From Apium graveolens (Eukaryota; Streptophyta; Magnoliopsida; Apiales; Apiaceae), in assembly GCF_009905375.1 (NCBI RefSeq), contig NC_133647.1:79226231-79290230 (forward strand): DNA of 64,000 nt. The letters run 5' to 3'. Shown here piece by piece: positions 33,174 to 45,300 of the stretch (position 1 is the stretch's first letter; the number at the start of each line of letters is the position of its first letter). The notes under the pieces are model-generated. The model was not told where the DNA came from and did not search any database. It saw only the letters and a program-made list of their open reading frames with translations. A program made the position numbers and the translations under genes.

Positions 33174-36100
33174 GCATATAACGGTGAATGGAGTTTCGTC
33201 GGCTAATAAGTGCATGTATAATCCAAGGAAAAGTGGAAGAAGTACCAACGTGGAGAGACCCTTATATGGGCATTCTTTTAGTTAGACATTTCATTAGTAA
33301 ATCATAAAAATAGCAAGTAACTTATATAGTAATGGCGACCAAATATTTGATTTTCAAAACTTTAAAATGAGATTTCGGAAAAGATTTTCTTAATCAACTT
33401 TCAGAAGATTTTGCATAAAATGAGTTTTACAATTTGGTTGTCGAGTTACTACTTAAGTTCTTGTTATGATAAACAGAAAATGACCTAAAAAGAAGAATGG
33501 AATTAGACTCAGTGCTGTTAGTCTGAAGGATCAAGTAGACCCACCAACAGGGAGAAAGTTTAAAGTTTTTCGTGAAAGACAAAAGTAAACTTTGTTTAAT
33601 AAAATCAATAATTGAATCAATATGTTAAAATATTATTTACCCAATTTAAAAAATTATTAAAATTTAACAAGATTTGTAATTCGAATGAGGCGAGGATGAT
33701 TGAAGGAAATGAGAGAATCTTTCAGATGATTGGAGAAGAATCTTATTCTTATTAACAAAATTGAGACGTTGCGTGATCGATGGTTAATCTACGCGACATA
33801 AAGGAAACTGGAAGCAATGATTATAAATTTTGTAAGGACGCGATATGATTGAATTATTAGAGCTTTGAATATAGAGGCATTTCCAGAAGACATTCTGAAG
33901 TTATAATGTGACCTAAACGGTGAATCTCTCATTCGAATGATTCATGAAGGCATACGTAAATGAAGCGTGGACGGTGACCAATGGTGATTTACAATGTTAT
34001 TCTTTTACAAATACGATAACATATGTTCTTCTCGAGTTTTGAATACGTATGAGCTTCTTCTGTTGATAAATTATATGAGGCGGAAATGAAAGAAAAATTC
34101 ATGTATTTCTGCTGAATTATTTCTCTTCTCAAATTCTTGATTCCTGATTGAGACAACAGTGTTGTGATATGATGCTTTGTCGAAATGACGAAGAATCGGG
34201 TGGGACGCAACCTAATTATGTGTTGTATGTCATATAGTATGAAAGACTGGCCATCTTGAGTACGAATATGGTTGCCTCATTTTTCATTCATTTTTCTTCC
34301 TTCAATTTTCTGATTTACAAATTCTTCCAATCGGTTGTTGCATTGTTATTCCTTATTCTATTTTTCAATCAAAAATCATATTCACAAAATCCCCTCTTGC
34401 GTAGAGTCTGTTCTCTGACGATTACAAAATAAATAGAATAGTTCCGTGTGACGGGTATAATTACGTGTCGAAGGAAGATGTGATTGCAAGACAAGAAATG
34501 ATGGACCTCTGCAAACAAGAAAGAATGGATACACCGACAAATGTGGGCATGGAGAAGATATCAAATCTGACAGTTGTTCGTGTTATGAGGATCTCATCGG
34601 TATGGTAGATTATGTTAACGCGATGCACTTCAAATCAGAAGATTTTGATAAAAAAATAAATCGTTAGTGAATCGTAAAGAATAAATAGGTTATAAAATAA
34701 GGAAGTAAGATGGTGTACGTCAGACAAAGCAAGCGAGTGTCGGGACGACAATCGAAGATCAAGGGAATTCTGAACAATGACTCAAACAGACGATTAAGAT
34801 GTGAAGCACCCCTTCGTCGTGGGAAGATATTTGTTATGAAGATTCAAGATAGAAGGAATCTTAATTGCAATCGAACTTAGAACGTGTACTTCAAGAAATT
34901 GTAAAGTTCCCTAACTTGAGTAAATGAGTTATGGTGAATTTAATACCCATAACCGGACCAATAATGAAATTTCGATACGGGAATATAAGTGGAGATGAAG
35001 GAATGGTGATTCGACTATGGAATCTTTTAAGAAATAATGATCTAAAGATTGAGTTTTCACCGGATTGCGACGATAATAATGAAAACCATGCATGGTTATT
35101 AAAAGATAAACAGAATAACTAAGAAAATTAAGGACGTATCATCAAAGATAAAAGATTAGATGTGGCATAATTCTTGAAAGTAACTGTACACAATGAGTAA
35201 CGACAAGAAATAAGTTAAAATACTCGCGAAATAAAATTTTGAGAAACGAGACAAATTTTAAAGTTCACTAATAAAATTTTGTAAGATTCTGAAAGAATTG
35301 GAAAGGGAGTGGTTATATTAATCCTTGTTGATTTAAGACCTTAAGTCTCATTTCAAAAGATATATGGTATGCCAGACAGGTGCTGATCAAGATGATAAAA
35401 TGTGAATTGTGGCAAAGTTGATGACTTTGGTTAATGAAAGTGGGTGGATATGAATGTGGATGATCTGATTAATTGATGGTGTCGGCTTGAGTCCGACTGG
35501 TAGTCAATGGTATAGGGGAAGTGCTGTCCAAATTTTCAGAAATTACCCTACATTCAAGAATAATGAAGTATATGGTCGTTTTCATCAGTACTCCAAATGA
35601 CTGCGATCTCGGTTCTTGAGAAAGAATGTTATGATCAAATCGACTTTGTGAAATTGGTCTTTAATTCTAGTTAGCTAGTCTTCACTTGGTTTAATTGATC
35701 AGTTAAAAGAGTTAATTAATCAATTTTACCAACTAATGATTAGTTAAATGGAGATTCATTCCAATTAGATTGAGTCAAGCTCTAACATGATTTCCAGAAC
35801 CAAAATCAAAGGAATTAGCAATTTGGAGGAAGTAAAGACATTAACAGAAATTGGAAATTGAGTAAAAGTAGCGTGATGTTACTACAAACATGTGCGAGGT
35901 TTTATCCAGAAGAGTACGCTCTTTTCAATAAATAAAAGGAACAGAAAGTTATTGGTACAGGCGAATGAAAAGAATATTTCTAAGAACTGAAGGTGTAAGA
36001 CAAATCGAAGAGACACTATCATATCATAATGATGTTCCAGGAAGGACTTGAAGGTATACTAATTTTGAATGACGATTGCATGGAAGTTGTTGTAAAATAA

Positions 36101-36689
36101 CGGAAGCTCACAAATTCAAGCATCTAAGGTAAGACGAAGACTGAAGAAGTCCGCAAGTGAACTCAAGGAAAAGAGATGTTGACCAATGAGGTAAAGTCAA
36201 ATACGCGATCCGTGATGAGTTAAGCAAGGCTAAGAAAATAGCTACCGATGAAATTTGATAATTCTGTTAGTAAGAATTTAAATATTATAAATAAATGCCT
36301 TCATTCCAGTGTGAACTTCAGAAATAACCTATCCAATAATAAACAAATTAATATTACTAAGAAAAAGAAATTCGTTATGTTTAAAAGAGATAATAAATCA
36401 TGAGAATGAAGAACTAATCAAGACAAGAAGTGGAATCAAAAGGATGATAAAGAAATTTTATAAAATAATCCAGGATATATGCAAGGTATGAACGTCAGTT
36501 GTGCCAGAATTGATTGGAGAATGAAGTGAAATGCCGAGAATTGAAGATGGGAATTTCATTCAAGGAATGTGTGTAAGCAGAAATGATGAAACAAAGGTAT
36601 TAATGGCGGACTGCTAGAGAAGAATGTTGCAATGTATCTCATGTCGGAAATTTTTCTTAAAAATTAAAAGTGAAGTCCTGGAGGTTCGA
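33174..36689 (+). other. Interior of chromovirus C, strongly decayed
   Basis: About 3.5 kb of leader, gag and protease-region remnants without a frame longer than about 75 codons. A block near 34190-34262 matches the leader of element F (48800-48900) at base level. The rest is AT-rich and I recognise no domain. It is best read as the remains of the gag and protease region, too mutated to name from sequence alone. Confidence 0.5.
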
Positions 36690-37205
36690 ACGAATGATTT
36701 ACCAAGGTTATCTCAGGGAATGAGGTGAGGATTTCTCGTCGGTTACTGCACAGAGTCAAGTTGGTGTCAAAAGCCCTTTATCGTATAACTCAATAGGGAT
36801 GAAATAATGAGTGAAGGAAAACTTCAAAAATGTGGAAGGAAAGAATAATGAAATGAAGAGTGTTTTGTGCTGTGCACAAAAAGGGGTCATGAGAAAAAAA
36901 TGGAGGTATGAAAATTAAGCATCAACCATCAGAAATTGTAAACTTGAGATCGCCCTAAAGGCTGTGTTTAGAGTAAGGAATGGGCAGCATGAGTTCCAGT
37001 GATATGATGTACCCGTCATTTCCGAGGGTTAAACGAGCATAGTGTACCAGGAGTATTTGGATAGTGTAATTGTATTTATTGATAACATCCTCGCTAATTC
37101 AAGGACTAAGGAAGACCAAGTTAAGCGTTGGAAGATATGCCTGCGGAGGGTTGAAAAGTAGCAACTGCATTCTAAGCTTCAAAGGTGTGAATTCTAGTCA
37201 TAATA
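36690..37205 (+). pseudogene. Reverse transcriptase remnant of chromovirus C
   Basis: Pieces in changing frames match Ty3/gypsy RT. SKALYR (about 36765) corresponds to the SKAPYR block. RNGQHEF (about 36975) corresponds to the R-YGHYEF block. EYLDSVIVFIDNIL (about 37050-37090) is the catalytic region, with the second Asp of the FIDD motif changed to Asn, followed by SRTKEDQ. It has several stops and is non-functional. Confidence 0.75.
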
Positions 37206-38228
37206 GATTATGAGCTACGGAAGCAGGGTTAATTACCAACCAAGCAAGATCCATTTGGAGAGAGATGTTTAGGGTAGAAAAGAAAGAGTGAAGGTCACTA
37301 AGATCACTGGAAAATGGATAAAGGAATTGGAAAAGTTTGGAATTGAAGAATAAGATTTGATCCGTCTTCTGGGTTATGCTGATACTTACTTTGTTGTTAA
37401 ATATTAAAGGTCGTATTAGTACAGATGATTGATGTTGACTTCGGTATGGGACATTATGAGCATCAAAGTTCGTATTGATATCTAATTTGATATGACAACA
37501 AAATGAGTATTAGTACCAAGAGACCTGGTTTTAAATAAAGTTATGATTCATTCTGTTCCAAATTAATATTTCCTTTCAAATAGTAACAGATTCTCGTTCA
37601 ATGAATGTACTTGATAATGATTGAAAAGAAATTGAAGTATACCACAAAGTGGTGAGTTAAATGCAATTGTCGAAATTTTCCTTTACTTTTTAGTTTTTGA
37701 GATAGATTTAGAACGTTTCTAAGTATAAGACACCATGAGCTCAGCATACCGGGCGCATACGGATATATAGTGTAAGAGACCGATTAGAGATTCTTGAATG
37801 CGATTGGAAGCGATCATAGGTCAGGCTAACCGAACAGAAGGAGACATGAAAAGTAGAGTAGAACAGTAAGTAAAAATAGAAAGTTCATGAACACGAATTA
37901 TTGGAATTAGACTGAAAAGAAGATTAGTGTGAATTAAGTTAGTCCTTTGAGACAATAAAATAGATAGAATGATTATGAATGAGTTGGACTTGTTGTCACA
38001 GGTGTAACGAGTTCATAAGACGTTCATAGGTGTGACCAGGAAGAGTGCTTTAGCTCCATATATATGAAATGGAGATGTGATTCAGGTTACGTGAGTACCT
38101 GATAAATTTGATGACGGTAGGGGACCGTTGAATAGTGATTAAAGTGATGAGTCCCGAGAAATTTTAAGTAAGATACTCGAAAAATATCATTGTTTGTTCC
38201 TTAGCATGATTCTGAGGACATAATTCTT
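37206..38228 (+). other. 3' interior of chromovirus C, decayed
   Basis: About 1 kb where RNase H, integrase and chromodomain would be. Only a weak chromodomain-tail match is visible near 38145-38202 (EILSKILEKYHCLF, compare KLESDMLDKYPHLF in element F). I see nothing else I can name. Confidence 0.45.
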
Positions 38229-38242
38229 TTAAGGGGGAAGGA
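38229..38242 (+). other. Polypurine tract of C
   Basis: TTAAGGGGGAAGGA directly before the TG of the right LTR of C. Confidence 0.85.
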
Positions 38243-41200
38243 TGTAACGTCTGGGAAATATTATGTAATTATTTTTATCAATAAATAATTATTATGTGAT
38301 TTTAAGTGAATTTTGGGGAATTATTTGATAATTGATATTAATATTTGGATGTTTATTTCTGATAAAACTTAGATATTTTAATTTTTAATTATCCAGAATT
38401 AAATGTAAATAATATTGGTATATTTCTGGTAATTTTTTTGGATTATTGTATGATTTTATAAGAATTTATAGAGTCAATAATGATTATATTTATGTGATTA
38501 AAAAATTACTTTTCAGAACCAGAAATCATCCCACTTCAATCGTTTTTGAATTTTTACAACCCGAAACTCTTCCGAAAACTCCTTCCTAACCTAATTTGGT
38601 AATTCTGAACACTTTCCGTGCTTTTACTTTTTTGATACGGGGTACGGTTAGACCTGTACGGGTCCCGGCGTGAAATTTCCGATACGCAAATCATTTTATA
38701 GATCGAAAACAATCCGTATTCCCAAAAGGTGAGAAATTCTTACCTCATTTTCGTATGAAGTATTTTATAAGAGTCTCTGTTTTGATAATTATCCAAATCT
38801 GGTTATAAAATTATATCGTTATATAGTTACTTAGCGGCTAAGTAACCTATTTTCAGATTCGGTATGTAAGTGTAACTATTGAATTATTCAATAAATAAAA
38901 TATGTAATGGATCTGTCGGCTATGTGTTGCTGTATTATCAATTGTTTGTGATTTGTTGAACGCGTAGATTAATTTTATAATTAATTATCGAGTTATATGA
39001 ATTTAATTCATTTTAAAATAATTTTATTGAATATTTATTCTCATAAATGCTAAAATTGGTCCTAAAAATATTTTTGTTGTTTTATAATTTTAGTTATTAT
39101 TTTAAGAGTTTATAAAACTTAGAAATCAATATTTTATTTATTAATTATCTTTAAATGATTTTCTGACTCCATTTAATTGTAAAATCAATATCTAATTTTA
39201 AGATGTTTCAAAAATCATGAAAATTTTATTTTATTAAATTTTAAATACTTTGAGAATTTTAAAATTGTTCCGGAAATTTTCTGGCTTTTATTTAACCGCA
39301 CGTGTATTCGTTAAAATCATAAAATACGGGTATAATGGGTTAATTAAAAATAATTTAAAAATTTTGAAAATTTTATTTTGTTAATTTTTAATTATTTTAA
39401 GAATTTTAAAATGCATTTGATTATTTTTCGGTTTAGAATTAACCGTAAATCGATTCGTTAAATCGCAAATTTCGTATCAATTGCGTAGTACTCGTATTGA
39501 TTGCTGAGTTTTACCGATTAAATAATGATAGGGCATAACAGATAATAACAAACGGGCTTATCCAATCCCTCTCTCGTCACCATTTCTTTTCTTCCCAGTC
39601 TCTCTCCCTCGAACTCTCTATGTAGCCTCTCTCTCTCACGATTCTTGCCTCCCTTTTATCAATCTCTCTCTCTAATCTTTGCTCTCTCGATTTCTCTCCT
39701 CCTTCCCATCTTTATCTCTCTATTCTCTCCCCAGTAAACTACTGTTCTTTCTTGATTTCATTAATTCCGGCCGCCGCCCTTCGCTTTCTCCGGCGAGGTG
39801 ATGGCGCGTGGAAGGCTGTCCTCGATTGTGTTTTGCGTGTATATATATACGTGCTCTGTGTGTGTGTAATTGTGCTCTGTGTGTGTAATCGTGTCTCTGT
39901 GTGTGTGTAATCGTGTCTCTGTGTGTGTGTAATCGTGTCTCTATGTGTGTGTTACGGAGTGTATGCGTATGTAAAGGTGCATGTATGTGTGTAAATTATG
40001 TGTGTGGGTTCATGTGCGTTAAGGTGTGGCCGGCGATTGCAGGCTGTTGTTGTGGTTCTTTTGTTTCCGGCCAAATGCCCTGTTCTTGTCCTGTTCCTGG
40101 TTGTTGTTGGTTCGATTAGTGCAAACTGATTTTTTTATATATATATTTCTGCAATTAATTTGATTAATTCTTATGATATTTTATTTTTGCAGGAATTATT
40201 ATTATTATTATTTTAATCGGTAGAGTTCGTATGAAAACCCAAAATACGGGCACCGACGAATTTTACCGCCGTTGACAATGAGTTTAAAAATGAGTCAATG
40301 GTGGACAATGATGATTAATTATGAGTCCTAAACTATATAAAAAAATTAGTTCTAAAATAAATTTCGAAAGGAAAATGACCAATAACAATTAATAAAGTGA
40401 ATTTGTATTGGTGGATGGCATTGATAAGTTGGATTGTGATTGAATTGATTTTGCATGTTGATTGTGATTGATGTCAAATTGTTCGACGGGTAAGCCGATA
40501 AACAGAGGAAACGCTGCCCGATTTTCGGGAAATTAATTCTGAAAAATACGGGGACGTACCCTATAATTATCAGAGACGTCGATTAACCATATATAGTTAT
40601 ATTATATGAACTTAAGTGAGATTGAGACAAAATAATTTACAAATAATCGATTGTCCTGTTTTTCAAAATGACGAATATATGTATTTTCTGAAAATAAATA
40701 CCGAACCGAGTTTCGAAGATATGAACCATAATTGCTATGTGTATTTCAATAATACATATAAATATTAGTTTGGTTATGAAATCGTATGGGTAGAATAGGA
40801 TAGCGATTTGATGTTAAGCTTAAGCGGTTATCTGAATTAGGATATTTCAACCCTGTAGGTCCTAGACGGAAAACCCGAGTATCGACATCAGACTAGGAGT
40901 GATCTAGCGATTAGATGTTGAGATTAACGAAGTTCCAATTGAAGGGCCTGAGTGTTGGGATCGTATCTAGAATGTAATAGTAGTTTGACGATAAAGCCGA
41001 ACGATCAAGTCGAATCAAAGTCAACTAGTAATAGCAATTAAAGCTTATTGAGGCAAGTATTCCCGAACTTTCTTTTAAATACTGCAAGTATTCCTGATTT
41101 TTCTTTTAAAATACTACAAATATTTCTTCGTTCCTATTCTAAGTTCAGAATAGGTAAATGTTTTATATTTTGCTGCAATTACTCTTATTATGCATGTTCT

Positions 41201-42079
41201 TGTTATTCTTGTTCCTATAATTCGATAGCTCTCTTGAGCAAATACCCATTCTTTCGGGTTATTTGCGAACCCTGAATTGGGATGTTTTGAATTCAAAATG
41301 ATTTGACGCCAAATACTCCACGGGCTGGATGGTTATTATGCGGGCCAGCGATGAGCTGTACCCTATGGGCCGGGGATGGACCGGACCCTTGGGCGATAAT
41401 GCCTAGGTACCTGAATAGATCTATACAGTTGGGTATAGATCCGCACTGTATCCTGACTGATCAGCAGGGTATAGTGCATATGTTGGTTTCTAGTGTCCAA
41501 TCTAATTTGTTGTTGATCGCCATTAATAGCATTCTCTCTCGTAAGGTTTTATGATTCCAAAACCGGACAGAACCCTGATTCAGGAGATAAATCGGGGAAT
41601 CGCTTGTCATTTTTGAATTTATAGTTAAAGGCTGGTGAAGGCCAATATATATTCGCTCAACTCACTCAAATAAATAGAATTGTTTAAAATTGTTTTAAGA
41701 TTTTGTCTGGAAGTTTTCCTTTGGTATTACCGTTTGAAACTCAAATTATATACTTGCTGGGCATTTTTGGCTCACTCTTACTTTGTAAATTCTTATTTCT
41801 GCCAGAAACAGATAGGGATAAAAGTGAATAGCTTTGATAGACATCAGAAGTTAGAGAAATCTCCGCTGCGAGAGGTTGAAGAAGTTAAAAGAATATGACG
41901 AGAGCATTAGTACAAAGGTATTTCCATTTGTATTTTTAGTTGATGTAAGTTGTAGAAGATTAGATTCTTGTTTCATACCATAACCTGTAAATGATTCGGA
42001 TTCAAGGGGTTAATTGAATATTCTTTTATTTTATGTAAAGGTTGTTTCGTGACACCAAATCTTGACCCCGGATTTGGGT
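38243..42079 (+). repeat. 3' LTR of chromovirus C, right edge altered
   Basis: Matches 2689-6482 throughout, including CT tract, GT repeats and the conserved block (about 40470-40519). It stops at GATTTGGG, and the terminal TTGTTACA of the left LTR is missing. From 42076 the sequence turns into an inverted copy of the preceding LTR end. Confidence 0.88.
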
Positions 42080-42094
42080 CAAGATTTGGTGTCA
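42050..42094. repeat. Perfect 19-bp inverted repeat at the right edge of C
   Basis: Arms 42050-42068 (starting TGACACCAAATC) and 42076-42094 (ending GATTTGGTGTCA) are exact complements, with a 7-base loop between. The left arm is normal LTR sequence. The right arm is new, lies where the LTR end should be, and is followed at 42095 by RT sequence of A2. This suggests snap-back synthesis or an inverted template switch when the end was repaired. Confidence 0.95.
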
Positions 42095-42507
42095 AAGTTT
42101 ATTTTGGAAAATCAATTCACAAGAGGTACTGTTGATAAAACTTTATTCTTCATTAATGTTAATGGCTCTAGTATACTTGTTCAAATCTATGTAGATGATA
42201 TTATATTTGGCTCTATAGATGAAAAACTTTGCAAAAAGTTTGCCGAATTGATGCAAAGTAAGTATTAAATGAGCATGATGGGAGAACTAACTTACTTTCT
42301 TGATTTACAAGTTAAGCAAGTTAGTGATAGAATATTCATTAGTCAAACTAAATACATTCATGATCTTTTAAAGAATTTTGATCTAATGGATTGCACATCT
42401 GCAAAAACTCCCATGGCCACTACAACTAAGCTTGAATTAAACACTACTCAAAAGTCTGTGGATATTTCAACCTACAGGGGCATTGTTGGCTCACTTCTGT
42501 ACTTAAC
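42095..42507 (+). pseudogene. RT/RNase H fragment of element A2
   Basis: Copia RT sequence of the same family as A (compare 12828-13237). It keeps YVDDIIFGS near 42190 and the [11 protein letters not shown] block, with one in-frame TAA at about 42266 where A has a Glu codon. It continues into the connection and the start of RNase H (YRGIVGSLLYLT) and breaks off at 42507, where an unrelated LTR edge begins. Confidence 0.88.
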
Positions 42508-42805
42508 TGTGGCGCCCCAAAACCCGGGGTCAGGAGTCTCGGAAGCCACGCCATCTAAACTCACACAACTCACACTACAATATGTAAATACTCACACTTT
42601 ACGACCCCACACTTATCACACACACACTTACACGTTATTGTCTTGGAAACGAACCATCATAACTAGAGTAATTGTTAACCATCAAGTGACATTTATTACA
42701 ACCCAAAAGTAATTAATCTTACCGGGGAGTGACCTTTAGGTAAGGCTAGTCCGCAGGCCAAATATACGTTTCTTGTTTCTTACCTTACATAAGTCATATT
42801 TATAA
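42508..42805 (+). repeat. LTR edge of an unidentified element D
   Basis: About 300 bp starting TGTGGCGCCCC at an abrupt break in the RNase H frame of A2, as an LTR would. Rich in CACAC-type repeats (42560-42625), no ORF of note. It is cut at 42805 by the LTR of element E. The rest of D is not visible in the window, so class and direction are open. Confidence 0.5.
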
Positions 42806-43398
42806 TGTTAGGTCACACACTGTAGAGGGGGGTGAATACAGTGTATATCACAATCAAATTGAACTTTAATAAGAAAACAAACTTTATTCAAAACAATAAA
42901 CTCTGTTACAGTATGGAACTTTCCTCTCTCAGTGATGAACAAATATCACGAGAGATGCTAGGGTTACAATGAATAATCTTCTCAATAATGATAACACTTA
43001 TAGTGTAAACCCTATGTCTGTGTTTATATACTACACAGTTACAAGATAATCGCTAATTGATATGGAATATAATTTTGCTTCCTAAAATATATCAATCAGA
43101 TATCTTTTCTTCCAAGTATTCCATTCTTCACAGAATTCCTTCTTCATGCATATCTCTTCTTACATTTTTCTAGATCTTCTCTTCCTGTAAATTAGCTGCC
43201 TTCCTTATCTGAATATTTCCTATAAGTCCCGATATTATCTTCTGATAAATATCTCATGAACCTTAAGTACTGATGACTTAAGTTCTGACTTCAGTATAAG
43301 TGCTGATTTCAGTTAAGTACTGATTTGTCCTGTTTAAGTAAGATCTGAAAACTAAACATAAATCACATTAGTCATGACATTATCAAATATATCTAACA
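42806..43398 (-). repeat. 3' LTR of SIRE-like element E (reverse)
   Basis: TGTTAGGTCA ... ATCTAACA, 593 bp, followed by a polypurine tract in reverse. This fixes the element on the minus strand with this as its 3' LTR. Near 43263-43330 the motif AAGTNCTGAT or close variants occurs about four times. On the minus strand a TATATAAACA lies at 43021-43030, a possible TATA box. Confidence 0.85.
43021..43030 (-). promoter_or_regulatory. Possible TATA box in LTR of E
   Basis: TATATAAACA on the minus strand, in the middle of the LTR and in the element's sense. Inferred from motif and position only. Confidence 0.4.
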
Positions 43399-43411
43399 AT
43401 CTCCCCCAACT
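43399..43411 (-). other. Polypurine tract of E
   Basis: Plus strand ATCTCCCCCAACT; minus strand ends GGGGGAGAT against the LTR, the same core as in A and B. Confidence 0.88.
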
Positions 43412-43599
43412 TGTAAATTAGCATAATATACTAGTTAATAGATTTTGATGATGTCAAAAACATTAAGTACAAATGCATGAGAATTTGACTAAATAACTAC
43501 AACTTACAGTCCTTAAAGCTTTACCAACTTTAACTTTTGATAACAACATTAGTCTGTATTTATATCAGAATTTGAGCAGTTGTAGATCTTGACTTGGCT

Positions 43600-45300
43600 T
43601 CACTTTCTGATCTCTTTGATGTCAGGAGTTGTTCTGAGATAGTTCTTTAATAAACATCTCTCAGCATATCTGAGTTCATCGATCATCCTCCTTTTAGCAT
43701 CTTTAAGTTCTGCAGAATCTTCACCAGTTTGAAAGATTGCAACCCTGAGATCATTAATTTTAGCTTTCCTTATGTCCTGATCCAGTCTGATCAAATATGC
43801 CTTGTCAAACTCAAGATTGAATTCCATAGCCTTGTAACCCAGAAAGGTAGTTATGATCTTAGCAGAGTTAGGCTTCATCTCAACAATATCACCCTTGTGA
43901 TCTCTGTACTTTGGAAGATATGTGCTGTCAGACTTTACAGAATAAAGCCTTTTCTGTCTTTGAATTTGACTCTTCAAATAGTTTACAGCACTTTCTGTTA
44001 TTTTGTCATTCACTTGAAGTAAGAATAATACATGTTCCAATTCTTCAAAATACTTCAGTGGAATGGCATTTCCCTTATATGATAAACCCTACCATCTGTC
44101 ATGAAGTACAACAAGATGTGTTCTTTCAAGTAGGTATGGTAAACCATCTATACAGATTCTAGTTGATTCAATCTTTCAGGAGTTGCCCCAATATCTGGTT
44201 CACTTAAGGAAGTTGGATCATTGGTTGTGTTTTGTATTCTTCTTTCATCAGCACTACCCAATCCAGTTTTATCTCTTGCTTCCTTTCCAGTAATCACTCT
44301 TGCTTCAAAACCACTTACAGCAGTCTTCAAAGGTTGAGTCTGTTTGGCTTTGGTGAATCCTGGTAGGAGTATCTTTGAAGGTTTAACATGAGCAATGTCA
44401 GAGGTTTCCTTTGATTTAACTTCTGATATCAAGTTAACTTGAGCTATGTCAGAGGTTACTTTCTTCTTTGAATTATCAGAACTAACTATATCTTTACTCT
44501 GAATAACTTGAGCCATGTCAGAGGTTGTCTTAGAAAATTTTCTTAAAGTCAGAGCAAGATCAGCATCTTCAACAGTAATTTCTTCATCTACAGGAGGCAC
44601 ATAAACCTTGATAGCTTCACCAACTTTCTCTTAGCCCTTGCACCTTGGATCTATCTGCAATTGTGATTTAGCCTTGGTTGCTTCAGGATTTGTTCTTTCT
44701 TTTATCACAATGCCTTTGACCTTTGGAAGTTTCTTTTTACCAACAGAAGCTTCAGATTTAGATTTGACTTTTTCTGACTTAAGTCTAGCTTCTTCTTCCA
44801 TCAGACTCTCAAAGTCCATTCCTGGATTCTCCTTAAGAAATAAATGTCTTGATAATTCTTCATCAAGATCCAAAAGTTCATCAGAACTTATCCTTTTACC
44901 AGTAGCAGAAGTAATTCTTCTTCCAGCATCAGAACTTGTCCTATGACTTGTAATTTCAGCTCTTCTTGATGAGAAACTTCTACCTTTTCTACCTTGACCT
45001 CCACCCATTCCAGAGTTTCCCTGATCATCTTTTTTATCATCCTTCCCCTTCAGTGTTTGATCAGTTTTGCATTTGGACTTAATTACTTTCTCCCCCTTTT
45101 TAGCATCAGCAGGTAAGAGAAGAGAGACAAGCAATTCCACTGAGGCTTGGATTTCATCAAGTTGAGATTGCTGAGAAGCTTGATTTTTCAAAATATCATC
45201 AATCTGAGAATGTTGCTTCTCTTAGGTCTTCTCAATGTAAGCAACTCTATCAAAGACAGGTCGGAAGAATTTTTTCTTTTCAATTTTCTTAACTGTTTCT
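43600..45300 (-). pseudogene. Third ORF of element E, C-terminal part, broken
   Basis: Minus-strand frame read from the break at about 45300 down to 43600. A Gln/Glu-rich helical start (near 45150-45210) is followed by a Lys/Gly/Asp-rich part, a Ser/Arg-rich part with SSDAG and SSDEL, and three units of the type TSDxAxV at 44390-44520. The C-terminus is more ordered, with EFDKAYLIRLDQDIRKAK and LRYAERCLLKNYLR near its end. A TAA at about 45223 and another at 44631 are in frame, and there is a frame change between 44040 and 44150. The N-terminal domain would lie to the right and is lost to the insertion of F. Assigned to the SIRE third ORF by position next to the polypurine tract and by composition. 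Confidence 0.7.

Larger units (their letters stand above)
2689..42079 (+). mobile_element. Element C: Ty3/gypsy chromovirus, split by element A
   Basis: Two LTRs of about 3.8 kb (2689-6482, 38243-about 42079) in the same orientation, a Met-type PBS at 6486, a polypurine tract at 38229, and a decayed interior with gypsy RT (36690-37205) and a chromodomain-like tail (near 38150). Element A (7132-33168) is inserted in its leader. The interior has no long open frame, so C is non-autonomous and old. It sits in the gag of A2. Its right end lacks the last few LTR bases and is joined to a 19-bp inverted copy of the LTR end. Clade assignment (Tekay-like chromovirus) rests on weak remnants. Confidence 0.8.
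316..42507 (+). mobile_element. Element A2: outermost SIRE-like Ty1/copia copy, interrupted and truncated
   Basis: This is the outermost layer of the nest. Its left part (316-2688) has an LTR, a PBS and gag. Its right part (42095-42507) has the RT end and RNase H start of the same family. Everything between is chromovirus C with its own insertions. About 3.3 kb that should join the two parts, judged against element A (about 9490 to 12826), is missing. It was probably lost when the right edge of C was rearranged. The RNase H frame is then cut at 42507 by the D fragment. The 3' LTR is not in the window. Family membership follows from strong base-level similarity to element A in LTR, gag and RT. 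Confidence 0.8.
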
